45,159 bases of DNA. Origin: Vicingaceae bacterium (GTDB lineage Bacteria > Bacteroidota > Bacteroidia > Flavobacteriales_E > Vicingaceae). This document shows positions 1 to 7,469 of this stretch, piece by piece. Numbering within the stretch: the first letter of the stretch is position 1; each line of letters begins with the position of its first letter. The notes beneath the pieces were generated by a model. That model was not told the DNA's origin. It saw nothing but the letters and a program-made list of their open reading frames with translations, and ran no database searches. The stretch lies in NCBI GenBank assembly GCA_029210015.1, contig JARGOE010000006.1, forward strand, positions 1 through 45,159, read 5' to 3'. A program made the translations under genes and the position numbers.

Positions 1-1808
1 TGATCAACATTACACCCTCTCATAACAGCAATATGATATGATAATAGTTGTAATGGAATTGAAGTTAATAGAGGGCTTAAAGCATCTTCAGTAGCAGGTA
101 TTTCAATCACATAGTCGGCAATTGCTTTCACTTCAGTATCACCTTCAGTTACAATTGCAATAATTTTTCCACTACGAGCTTTTACTTCTTCAATGTTACT
201 TACAACCTTCTCGTAATTACCATGTTTAGTTGCAATAACTACTACTGGCATATTTTCATCAATTAAAGCAATAGGACCATGCTTCATTTCTGCAGCAGGG
301 TAACCTTCTGCATGGATGTAAGAAATTTCTTTAAGTTTAAGAGCTCCCTCAAGTGCAACTGGAAAATTATACCCTCTACCTAAATATAAAAAATTAGAAG
401 CTTCTTTAAACAAAGTTGAAATTTCTACAGTTTGTTTATCAGACTCTAACATTTTTTCAACTTTAGAAGGAATAGCATCTAATTCAGCTAACAATTCTCT
501 AAATTTAGTTTCAGCTATTGAGCCTTTCTTTTTAGCAATAGATAAAGCCATTAAAGAAAGAACAGTTACTTGAGCTGTAAATGCTTTAGTTGATGCTACA
601 CCTATTTCTGGGCCAGCATGGGTGTAAGAACCACAATGAGTTTCTCTAGAAATAGTAGACCCAACAACATTACAGATTCCAATAATAGTTGCACCTTTTT
701 CTTTAGCTAGCTTAATAGCTGCCAAAGTATCAGCAGTTTCTCCTGATTGAGAAATTGCAATTACAACATCTTTTTCATTAATGATGGGATTTCTGTATCT
801 AAATTCTGAAGCGTATTCTACTTCAACAGGAATTCTTGTTAAATCTTCAAATAAATATTCTCCTACTAATCCAGCATGCCAAGATGTTCCACAAGCAACA
901 ATAATAATACGATTAGCATTCATTATTTTTTGCTCATAATCTCTTATTCCACCTAAAGAAACGATGCCTTTATTTACATCAATTCTACCACGCATACTAT
1001 TTTTAATACTAATTGGCTGCTCATAAATTTCTTTAAGCATAAAGTGATCATAACCACCTTTTTCGATAGCCTCTAAATGAACTTCTAATTCTTGAACATA
1101 AGGAGTTACCTCCTGTTTTTTTATGTTCATCATTTTAAGCTCTTGCCCTTTTTCTATAACTGCTATTTCCTCATCTTCTAAATACACAACATTTTTTGTG
1201 TACTCAACTATAGGAGTAGCATCTGAAGCAACATAGTAGTCATTTTCTTTACCAACACCAATAACTAAAGGGCTACTTTTTTTAGCAGCAATTAATGTGT
1301 TAGGGTTGTCTTTGTCTATTATTACAATAGCATATGCCCCTATAACTTCGTTTAATGCAATTCTGACAGCCTCAACAAGTTCAGCACCAGTATTATTTTG
1401 AATATCTTCAATTAGATGAATTAAAACTTCGGTATCTGTATCACTTGTAAATTTATGCCCTCTTTTAGAAAGTTCCTCTTTTAATGACGCATAGTTTTCA
1501 ATGATTCCGTTATGAATAATTGCTAATTCACTTGATCCAGAATAGTGAGGGTGAGCATTATTGTCATTTGGAGCTCCGTGGGTTGCCCAGCGAGTATGAC
1601 CAATACCTATATTGCCATTTTTGTTTTTATCTGCAGCAAAATTTTCTAATTCAACAACTTTACCTTGCTTTTTATAAAGGTTAATTTCCCCATTGTCAAT
1701 AATTGCCACACCAGAGCTATCATAACCTCTATATTCTAATCTTTTTAACCCTTTAATTAAAATAGGATAAGCATCGTTATTTCCTACGTAGGCTACAATT
1801 CCACACAT
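1..1808 (-). CDS. glmS: Glutamine-fructose-6-phosphate aminotransferase (isomerizing), 3' end cut by window edge
   Basis: Makes glucosamine-6-phosphate from fructose-6-phosphate and glutamine, the first step toward UDP-GlcNAc for peptidoglycan and lipid A; cytoplasmic. The reading frame runs from ATG at 1808 to the window edge, giving 602 codons. The protein starts MCGIVAYVGN, so after Met removal Cys is the N-terminal nucleophile of the class II glutaminase domain; GHTRWATHG and HNGIIENY follow as expected. Two SIS sugar-isomerase domains fill the second half. The last visible residues, HIAVMRGCNVD, are the usual lead into the DQPRNLAKSVTVE-type terminus, so only about ten residues are missing. 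It starts 3 nt after the DUF4270 stop and is the last visible gene of that operon. Identification is very secure. Confidence 0.97.
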   Translation of the reverse strand, partial: MCGIVAYVGNNDAYPILIKGLKRLEYRGYDSSGVAIIDNGEINLYKKQGKVVELENFAADKNKNGNIGIGHTRWATHGAPNDNNAHPHYSGSSELAIIHNGIIENYASLKEELSKRGHKFTSDTDTEVLIHLIEDIQNNTGAELVEAVRIALNEVIGAYAIVIIDKDNPNTLIAAKKSSPLVIGVGKENDYYVASDATPIVEYTKNVVYLEDEEIAVIEKGQELKMMNIKKQEVTPYVQELEVHLEAIEKGGYDHFMLKEIYEQPISIKNSMRGRIDVNKGIVSLGGIRDYEQKIMNANRIIIVACGTSWHAGLVGEYLFEDLTRIPVEVEYASEFRYRNPIINEKDVVIAISQSGETADTLAAIKLAKEKGATIIGICNVVGSTISRETHCGSYTHAGPEIGVASTKAFTAQVTVLSLMALSIAKKKGSIAETKFRELLAELDAIPSKVEKMLESDKQTVEISTLFKEASNFLYLGRGYNFPVALEGALKLKEISYIHAEGYPAAEMKHGPIALIDENMPVVVIATKHGNYEKVVSNIEEVKARSGKIIAIVTEGDTEVKAIADYVIEIPATEDALSPLLTSIPLQLLSYHIAVMRGCNVD

Positions 1809-1811
1809 AAG

Positions 1812-3134
1812 TTAAATTTTTGAATAAGTAATGTTGAGTTTTATTTTTACAGTTGTATTTTTTTCGGAAGTTAAAACAGATCTTCGAGTAGTGATTGAAC
1901 CTCCATTAGCAACAATGTATAAGCCATAATCGATACCAGTACCATATACTAAATCGTTAATGTGACGAGCTATATTAAATCGGTATGTTTTGTCATCGTC
2001 ATCATAATTCCCTCCAAAATGAGAGGGCCCTTCAAAAAAGTCGGGAAGAAAAAAATCTTCTCCATTCTCATCTATTCCAACCAGAGAGATAGATTCTAAA
2101 GGAGTATCAAAACTTCCTTCTGTTCCATTTTCAACAGTAACTACTAATTCAGCTTTATTAATAACAACAGCTCCATTGTCGGCAATATTCTTAATGTTTG
2201 GGATTTCCAATTTTGTTTTAACCCCAGCCATTGTCGAGACATAAGTAATGGTGGTATCCTTAGAAGGAGAATTTGTTAAATGAGCCTCAACATCTGTCCC
2301 AGAGTAATTATGAGCAAATCGACTATATTTTACAGCATCAGTATTAATAGTAAAATTATATTTTGAAGTGTCATTATAGTAGATTGTTACTGTTGAAAGT
2401 GCAGAGTTCATGTTTAAAGCAACAACAGAACCCTGACTAGCAGACAAAGAAGTATTACTAACAGAGTCTGCGGTTGTAATATATAAGCCTTTAATATACT
2501 CTGTAAAATTGGTGTTGTTGCTTAACTCAGATGAGTCCCCATCTAAAATGTCTTGCCCAAAACTATTGTTCAGAGTAATTCTAATGTGAGGAGCTAATGT
2601 ATCTCCTCCATCAAAAGCAATATTTACACTATCATTTAAGTTGGGGGTAAATGTAAGATTCCCTATAGATGTTGGGTTAAAAGAAGTGTATTGGTTAGAA
2701 TAATAGTCGTTATTTTTATCTAGTTTAGTTGTTAACTCATAAACGTTAACCGTCATAGGTGATGCTGTATCACCATACAAGGCTTCATAATCCAATGTGA
2801 GTACAACTGAATCTAAAACGGGGGTTGCTCCAAAATCTAAATTAACACCTGTAAGTAATATCTGAGTATAAATACTAGAAGACATAGGGCCGAAAACAGG
2901 GTCATGATACAAGCCTAATAAATTATAGATTGACAAATCTGATCTTAAAGAATCTTCTTGAACAACCTGAGTAGTTATTGAAAAAGTATCAACGAAGTTT
3001 ATTGCTAAACCACCATCATCAAAGTCGGGGTCTAACTCCCCGTCTTTTTTACACGAAACAAACCCTATTAAAAAAAATATAGCGGAAAACCACAAAGCTT
3101 TCCGCGTATAAAAAGTTAAATTTTTTTCTGTCAT
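1812..3134 (-). CDS. DUF4270 family lipoprotein
   Basis: A 440-residue predicted lipoprotein. The N-terminus has basic residues, a hydrophobic stretch and then FVSC followed by KKDG, a lipobox with Cys at about residue 28; acidic Asp residues after the Cys recall lipoprotein export signals of this phylum. The rest is beta-rich, without enzyme motifs I recognise. It resembles DUF4270, a Bacteroidota family of unknown function often found beside a glycogen-synthase-like gene and panC, as here. The frame can be extended two codons to a TTG at 3140, but ATG at 3134, just after the upstream gene's TGA (3137-3139), is the better start. glmS follows after 3 nt, so the three genes are probably co-transcribed. 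Function is unknown. Confidence 0.8.
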   Translation of the reverse strand: MTEKNLTFYTRKALWFSAIFFLIGFVSCKKDGELDPDFDDGGLAINFVDTFSITTQVVQEDSLRSDLSIYNLLGLYHDPVFGPMSSSIYTQILLTGVNLDFGATPVLDSVVLTLDYEALYGDTASPMTVNVYELTTKLDKNNDYYSNQYTSFNPTSIGNLTFTPNLNDSVNIAFDGGDTLAPHIRITLNNSFGQDILDGDSSELSNNTNFTEYIKGLYITTADSVSNTSLSASQGSVVALNMNSALSTVTIYYNDTSKYNFTINTDAVKYSRFAHNYSGTDVEAHLTNSPSKDTTITYVSTMAGVKTKLEIPNIKNIADNGAVVINKAELVVTVENGTEGSFDTPLESISLVGIDENGEDFFLPDFFEGPSHFGGNYDDDDKTYRFNIARHINDLVYGTGIDYGLYIVANGGSITTRRSVLTSEKNTTVKIKLNITYSKI

Positions 3135-3136
3135 TT

Positions 3137-3967
3137 TCAATCTTGTAATACTTCAGTCTCTTCTAATATTTCATCATAAAGTCCATCATAAGCCTTAACA
3201 TATTCTTCCATATTTTGATAACCTAATTTAGGTTTATCAATTCCCTGGAAGTGCTCTTCTAAATCAGGATGAACATTTTCGCTTGCTTTTATAACAGCAT
3301 CAGAAATATCCATAGCTGCTTTATTTAACCCAACAAAAGAAGTATTCCCAAAACCAGACATATCTTCTTCAGTAATATCATCCATCATTGCTTTTTTAGC
3401 AAAGTTTTTGTTTAACGCAGGTTTAAACTCATTATTGTAAACAGAGAAAACTACTTTTGAATTTTCGAAAATAGGGTCTTTCTTATATGATGTTTTAATA
3501 TATAAAGGGATTAAACTAGTCATCCACCCATGGCAATGAATTACATCTGGTACCCAACCTAATTTTTTAACAGTTTCCAAAACTCCTCTTGCAAAAAAGA
3601 TTGCTCTTTCATCGTTATCTTTAAAGAATTTACCTGTTTCCTTGTCATTGAAAATAGCTTTTCTTTGAAAATAATCCTCACTATCAATAAAATAAACCTG
3701 CATACGAGCAGCTTGAATTGAGGCAACTTTAATAATTAAAGGGTGATCATTGTCATTGATGATTAAATTCATTCCTGATAAACGAATAACTTCATGAAGT
3801 TGATTTCGCCTTTCATTAATACATCCAAAGCGAGGCATAAATGTTCTAATTTCTTTACCACTTTCTTGAATGCCTTGTGGTAGGTGTCTGCCAATATGTG
3901 ATAATTCGTTTTCTTCTAGGTAAGGAGTAATTTCTTGGGAAATAAATAAAATCTTCTTCTTTTTCAT
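3137..3967 (-). CDS. Glycogen/starch synthase-like protein, GT5 N-terminal half only
   Basis: A 276-residue protein that aligns by eye with the N-terminal Rossmann half of GT5 glycogen synthases: MKKKKILFISQEITPY at the start, a HCHGWMTSLIPLYIKT segment matching the HAHDWHTGLAPLYLKT region of GlgA, and a C-terminal KAAMDISDAVIKAS segment matching the end of the N-domain. It stops where the second GT-B domain would begin. The KTGGL-type ADP-glucose loop of true GlgA is replaced by LEENEL, so normal glycogen synthesis is doubtful. Start: ATG at 3967, not the upstream TTG at 3994, which lies inside the promoter -7 box. It heads the operon with the DUF4270 lipoprotein gene and glmS. Annotated homologues are usually just called glycogen/starch synthase; the real role is unknown. 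Confidence 0.82.
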   Translation of the reverse strand: MKKKKILFISQEITPYLEENELSHIGRHLPQGIQESGKEIRTFMPRFGCINERRNQLHEVIRLSGMNLIINDNDHPLIIKVASIQAARMQVYFIDSEDYFQRKAIFNDKETGKFFKDNDERAIFFARGVLETVKKLGWVPDVIHCHGWMTSLIPLYIKTSYKKDPIFENSKVVFSVYNNEFKPALNKNFAKKAMMDDITEEDMSGFGNTSFVGLNKAAMDISDAVIKASENVHPDLEEHFQGIDKPKLGYQNMEEYVKAYDGLYDEILEETEVLQD

Positions 3968-3991
3968 ATAGCCTGCCTTTAATTTAGTTTG

Positions 3992-4022
3992 CAAAGATAC
4001 TATAAATTAAGCTGTTTGTCAA
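3992..4022 (-). promoter_or_regulatory. Bacteroidota-type promoter for the GT5-like / DUF4270 / glmS operon
   Basis: On the minus strand a -33 TTG (4020-4022) is followed after 20 nt by the -7 box TATCTTTG (3992-3999), a full match to TAnnTTTG. It lies 24 nt before the ATG at 3967, leaving room for a short leader. This is the best-formed promoter in the window because both boxes are present at standard spacing. Confidence 0.7.
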
Positions 4023-4108
4023 GTTTATTAATAGCTTTCATCCTAATAATGTGTGGATATGAGTAAATAAATTACTTATTTTGCGAAAAATTTGGCAGGG
4101 GAAGTATT

Positions 4109-4948
4109 ATGCTAGTAGTTAACACAATAGAGGAGTTGCAGTTGTTTTTTGAACAACAAAAAGGAAAATCTATCGGTTTCGTGCCGACAATGGGAGCTTT
4201 ACATAAAGGGCATGTATCTTTGGTTGAATTTTCGCAACAGAAATGTGACATTACTGTTTGTAGCATTTTTGTTAATCCTATTCAGTTTAATAAACAAGAC
4301 GACTTTACAAATTATCCTAAAACTTTAGAATCTGATTTAAAGCATTTAGAAGCGGCAAAATGTGATGTTGTTTTTTGTCCTTCGGCTCAAGAGATGTATC
4401 CGAATAAAATTGAGAAAGATTTTGATTTTGGAATACTTTCATCTGTTATGGAAGGTGAACATCGCCCAGGACATTTTAATGGGGTAGCAATAGTTATTGA
4501 AAGATTTTTTGAAATTATAAATCCTGATTTTGCTTTTTTTGGTGAAAAAGATTTTCAACAACTGGCAGTAGTAAAAGAAGTTGCTAAGCAAACAGGGTTT
4601 AACACAAAAGTTATGGGAGCTCCTACTGTAAGAGAAGCATCAGGTTTAGCTATGAGTTCAAGAAACTTAAGATTGTCCGAAGACGAAAAAATTGCAGCGG
4701 CAAATATTAGTAGCGAATTGAAATATATTACCTTAAACAAAACTGCTTTTAACCCTCAAGAACTTAAGGCAAATTATAGAGATAAAATTGATGCTAATCC
4801 ATTTTTGAAAACAGAATATATTGAAATAGCAGATGGAAACACCTTGTTACCAGTCATTAATTGGGAAGATTCAGACTATCCTATTGCTTTTACAGCGGTT
4901 AATGTTGGTGAGGTTAGACTTATCGATAATATGACAATTATTAATTAA
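4109..4948 (+). CDS. panC: Pantothenate synthetase (pantoate-beta-alanine ligase)
   Basis: Joins pantoate and beta-alanine with ATP to form pantothenate, the coenzyme A precursor. The 279-residue protein has the family length and the ATP-binding signature [10 protein letters not shown] (residues 26-35), followed by SIFVNPIQF, then FGEKDFQQ near residue 144 and the SSRN motif near residue 182, both conserved in PanC. It is divergent from the GT5-like gene, with 141 bp between start codons, and is followed 14 bp later by panD, which supplies its beta-alanine substrate. ATG at 4109 gives the typical N-terminus. No convincing -7 box was found before it; TTATTTTG near 4076 is only a partial match. 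Confidence 0.96.
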   Translation: MLVVNTIEELQLFFEQQKGKSIGFVPTMGALHKGHVSLVEFSQQKCDITVCSIFVNPIQFNKQDDFTNYPKTLESDLKHLEAAKCDVVFCPSAQEMYPNKIEKDFDFGILSSVMEGEHRPGHFNGVAIVIERFFEIINPDFAFFGEKDFQQLAVVKEVAKQTGFNTKVMGAPTVREASGLAMSSRNLRLSEDEKIAAANISSELKYITLNKTAFNPQELKANYRDKIDANPFLKTEYIEIADGNTLLPVINWEDSDYPIAFTAVNVGEVRLIDNMTIIN

Positions 4949-4962
4949 ATTTATCACCTGTT

Positions 4963-5313
4963 ATGCAAGTACAAGTAGTAAAATCTAAAATACATCGGGT
5001 AAGAGTTACTGAGGCAGATTTAAATTATATAGGAAGCATTACTATTGATGAGGATTTAATGGAGGCTTCAAATATCATTGAAGGTGAAAAAGTTCAAATT
5101 GTTAACATTAACAATGGGGAGCGTTTAGAAACTTATGTGATTAAAGGGAAAAAAGGTTCTGGAGAAATATGTCTTAATGGGCCAGCTGCTAGAAGGGTTG
5201 CGGTAAATGATATTGTAATAATTATTGCTTACGGAATTATGGGTTTTGAAGAAGCTAAAGCATTTAAACCGACCCTTATATTTCCAGATGAAACAACCAA
5301 TCAATTAAAATAA
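4963..5313 (+). CDS. panD: Aspartate 1-decarboxylase
   Basis: Pyruvoyl enzyme converting aspartate to beta-alanine, the co-substrate of PanC encoded just upstream. The 116-residue length fits the family. The self-processing site Gly24-Ser25 lies in YIGSITID: Ser25 becomes the pyruvoyl group after cleavage. Later [10 protein letters not shown] and [11 protein letters not shown] match the conserved core, including the Asn and the Gly-Pro-Ala-Ala segment. Placement between panC and a membrane-protein gene, with short gaps (14 bp and 5 bp), indicates one operon. Confidence 0.97.
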   Translation: MQVQVVKSKIHRVRVTEADLNYIGSITIDEDLMEASNIIEGEKVQIVNINNGERLETYVIKGKKGSGEICLNGPAARRVAVNDIVIIIAYGIMGFEEAKAFKPTLIFPDETTNQLK

Positions 5314-5318
5314 GTTAT

Positions 5319-6293
5319 TTGAAAAAAAGTATAGCTACAATATTGAAAATTGTAATTCCATTAGGGATAGGGGTATACTTAACATGGTTTTTTATTTCAA
5401 GATTATCTGAAGTAGAATTAACAAACCTTAAAGAGGCTTTTTTACAAGCAGATTATATTTATTTGTCTTTAGGAATGTTGGTTATGTTGGTAAGCCATAT
5501 GAGTAGATCTTACCGCTGGAAGTATATGTTGGAGCCACTGGGTTATAAGCCTACTTTTTCTAAGATGTATCACAGTGTAATGATAGGTTACTTAATTAAT
5601 TTAACCATTCCTCGTTCAGGAGAAGTAGCTAGAGCTGGGTATTATGCGAAATACGAGAAAGATGCATCATTTGATAAGGTATTTGGGACAATTATAGTTG
5701 AGCGTATAATTGACATGTTGATGCTCGGAATAGTTATGATGGTTACATTTTACTTACAAAAAGATATTGAAGCTTTTAATCAAATTTCAGAAAGCAGCAA
5801 ATCAGGGTCAAGCATTCCTTCTTGGGTTTATTTTGTTATTGGAGGATTAATTTTGACAGGAGGAATAATGGTTTTTGTAATTGAGAAATTGAGAAATAAA
5901 GTACTGGGAATACTAAAGGGAATATTTGAAGGGGTTAAAACAATTTTAAAATTAAAACAAAGAGGAGCATATATTTTTCATACGTTGCTAATATGGTTGT
6001 GTTATTTGGCTTGTATTTGGATTTGTTCTTTTGCTTTGCCTGAAACATCTAACTTGCCCATAGCAGCAGTTTTTGCTGCATTTACAGTTGGAGGAATTGC
6101 AATATCTGCTACACCTGGAGGGATTGGTTTATACCCTATAATGGTTTCGGCAGTTTTAGGTAATTTGTATGGTATTGAAAATGCAGAATCATTTGGTTTG
6201 TTAGCATGGACATTTTTAACTGCTTTTACAATTTTAACAGGCTTAATTTCACTTTTTGCATTGCCTTTTACTAACCCAGCTAAATTAATATGA
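5319..6293 (+). CDS. Lysylphosphatidylglycerol synthase TM region / YbhN family membrane protein
   Basis: A 324-residue inner-membrane protein with about eight hydrophobic segments, resembling the flippase-like transmembrane domain of MprF (UPF0104/YbhN). Seen in the sequence: an early SHMSRSYRWKYML segment, IPRSGEVARAGYYA, and ATPGGIGLYP near the C-terminus, all recurrent in the family. There is no C-terminal aminoacyl-transferase domain, so lipid lysylation is not expected; a role in lipid or glycolipid movement is a family-level guess. The start is TTG at 5319, five bases after panD stops; no in-frame ATG occurs until well inside the first membrane segments, and MKKS fits homologues. The stop overlaps the next start by 4 bp (6290-6293), indicating translational coupling. 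Confidence 0.85.
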   Translation: MKKSIATILKIVIPLGIGVYLTWFFISRLSEVELTNLKEAFLQADYIYLSLGMLVMLVSHMSRSYRWKYMLEPLGYKPTFSKMYHSVMIGYLINLTIPRSGEVARAGYYAKYEKDASFDKVFGTIIVERIIDMLMLGIVMMVTFYLQKDIEAFNQISESSKSGSSIPSWVYFVIGGLILTGGIMVFVIEKLRNKVLGILKGIFEGVKTILKLKQRGAYIFHTLLIWLCYLACIWICSFALPETSNLPIAAVFAAFTVGGIAISATPGGIGLYPIMVSAVLGNLYGIENAESFGLLAWTFLTAFTILTGLISLFALPFTNPAKLI

Positions 6294-6802
6294 GTAAAAT
6301 AATATTCATAAAAAGTAAAATTATTTCTGATATTGATTCAGTAGTGGAAAAATGGAAAACTCAAAATCAATCCATTGTTTTTACTAATGGGTGTTTTGAT
6401 ATTTTGCATCGTGGTCATATAGAATACTTAGCCCAAACTTCTGATTTTGCAGACAAATTGATTGTTGCTGTTAACGCAGACAGTTCAGTAAAAAAATTAA
6501 ACAAGGGAGATGGCAGGCCAATTCAAGATGAAAACTCAAGAGCGTTAATTATTGCTGCATTAGATTTTGTAGATGCAGTTGTGATTTTTAAAGATGACAC
6601 CCCTTATGAGATAATAAACTCAATTAAACCTAACGTATTGGTAAAGGGTGGAGATTATGATGCTAATTGTATAGATAAAACTGACAAAAAATATATTGTT
6701 GGTTCTGATGTGGTTAAATCAAATGGCGGAAAAGTTGAGGTAATTCAGTTTGTTGAAGGTTATTCTACTAGTAAAATTGAAGAAAAGATTAAAAAAGCTT
6801 AA
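6290..6802 (+). CDS. rfaE2: D-glycero-beta-D-manno-heptose 1-phosphate adenylyltransferase-like (RfaE2)
   Basis: A 170-residue cytidylyltransferase-fold protein. FTNGCFDILHRGHIEYL carries the HxGH nucleotide-binding motif, and later NVLVKGGDYD and GYSTSKI match the RfaE/HldE C-terminal domain that adenylates heptose-1-phosphate for LPS core synthesis. The kinase half (RfaE1) is not in this window, so the protein is the stand-alone form. Start overlaps the membrane-protein stop by 4 bp. The substrate is inferred from the family; glycerol-3-phosphate cytidylyltransferase-like activity is a less likely alternative. Confidence 0.88.
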   Translation: MSKIIFIKSKIISDIDSVVEKWKTQNQSIVFTNGCFDILHRGHIEYLAQTSDFADKLIVAVNADSSVKKLNKGDGRPIQDENSRALIIAALDFVDAVVIFKDDTPYEIINSIKPNVLVKGGDYDANCIDKTDKKYIVGSDVVKSNGGKVEVIQFVEGYSTSKIEEKIKKA

Positions 6803-6805
6803 AAA

Positions 6806-7327
6806 CTATTGCTCTTCTTTGTACCATCCAGAATACATCACATAGCTCTCAGCAATTCGATTTATTTCTCCTTCTAGTAATTCTGGACTAATTTCTTTAA
6901 CTTTTTTAGCGGGAACCCCTGCATAAATACAACCACCCTCTACTTTTGTTCCTTGTAAAACTACTGCTCCAGCTGCAATAATAGTATTGCTTTCTATGGT
7001 TACATCATCCATTACGATTGCTCCCATACCAATCAATACATTGTCTTTAATTGTGCAGCCGTGAACTAGAGCATTATGTCCTACAGAAACATTGTTGCCA
7101 ATATTCGTAGGGTGCTTTTTATAAGTAGCATGAACTACAGCTCCATCTTGTATGTTTACTTTGTTACCCATTTTAATGTAGTGAACATCCCCTCTTAAAA
7201 CAGCACTAAACCAAATGCTGCAATCATTCCCCATTATAACATCGCCAATAATAGTAGCGTTTTCTGCCAAGTAACAGTTGCTGCCAAAGGCAGGGGTTTT
7301 GCCTAAAAGTGTTTTAATTAATGTCAT
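6806..7327 (-). CDS. Gamma-carbonic anhydrase family hexapeptide-repeat protein
   Basis: A 173-residue left-handed beta-helix protein of the YrdA/PaaY/CaiE-like gamma carbonic anhydrase family. Hexapeptide turns run through most of the length (for example IIGDVIMGNDCSIWFSAVLR). Candidate zinc ligands are the His in VVHAT and the two in SVGHNALVHG, in the family arrangement, and the C-terminal YAGVPAKKVKE segment is characteristic. Whether it really hydrates CO2 cannot be read from sequence; many family members are of unknown activity. It converges on rfaE2 with only 3 bp between stop codons, with no terminator hairpin in between. Confidence 0.9.
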   Translation of the reverse strand: MTLIKTLLGKTPAFGSNCYLAENATIIGDVIMGNDCSIWFSAVLRGDVHYIKMGNKVNIQDGAVVHATYKKHPTNIGNNVSVGHNALVHGCTIKDNVLIGMGAIVMDDVTIESNTIIAAGAVVLQGTKVEGGCIYAGVPAKKVKEISPELLEGEINRIAESYVMYSGWYKEEQ

Positions 7328-7343
7328 TATAAATTTTTTAATT

Positions 7344-7351
7344 CAAAAATA
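7344..7351 (-). promoter_or_regulatory. Candidate -7 box for the gamma-carbonic anhydrase gene
   Basis: TATTTTTG on the minus strand matches TAnnTTTG and lies 16 nt before the ATG at 7327. No good -33 TTG is seen at 19-21 nt upstream, so this is a one-box prediction. Confidence 0.45.
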
Positions 7352-7469
7352 TGCAACTTAATTGCTAAAATATCTATCTTAGGAATGGAATTATTAATTA
7401 AAAAGAAGGCTGTTACAGTTTGATATTAAATATCTTTAACCTAAATTGGGGGGCACTAACGTACTTTTT

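Noticed and set aside
3968-3994. Longer GT5-like protein starting at TTG 3994
   Set aside because: The TTG is part of the TATCTTTG promoter box; ATG at 3967 gives the expected MKKKKILFISQ start with an AGG-rich site upstream.
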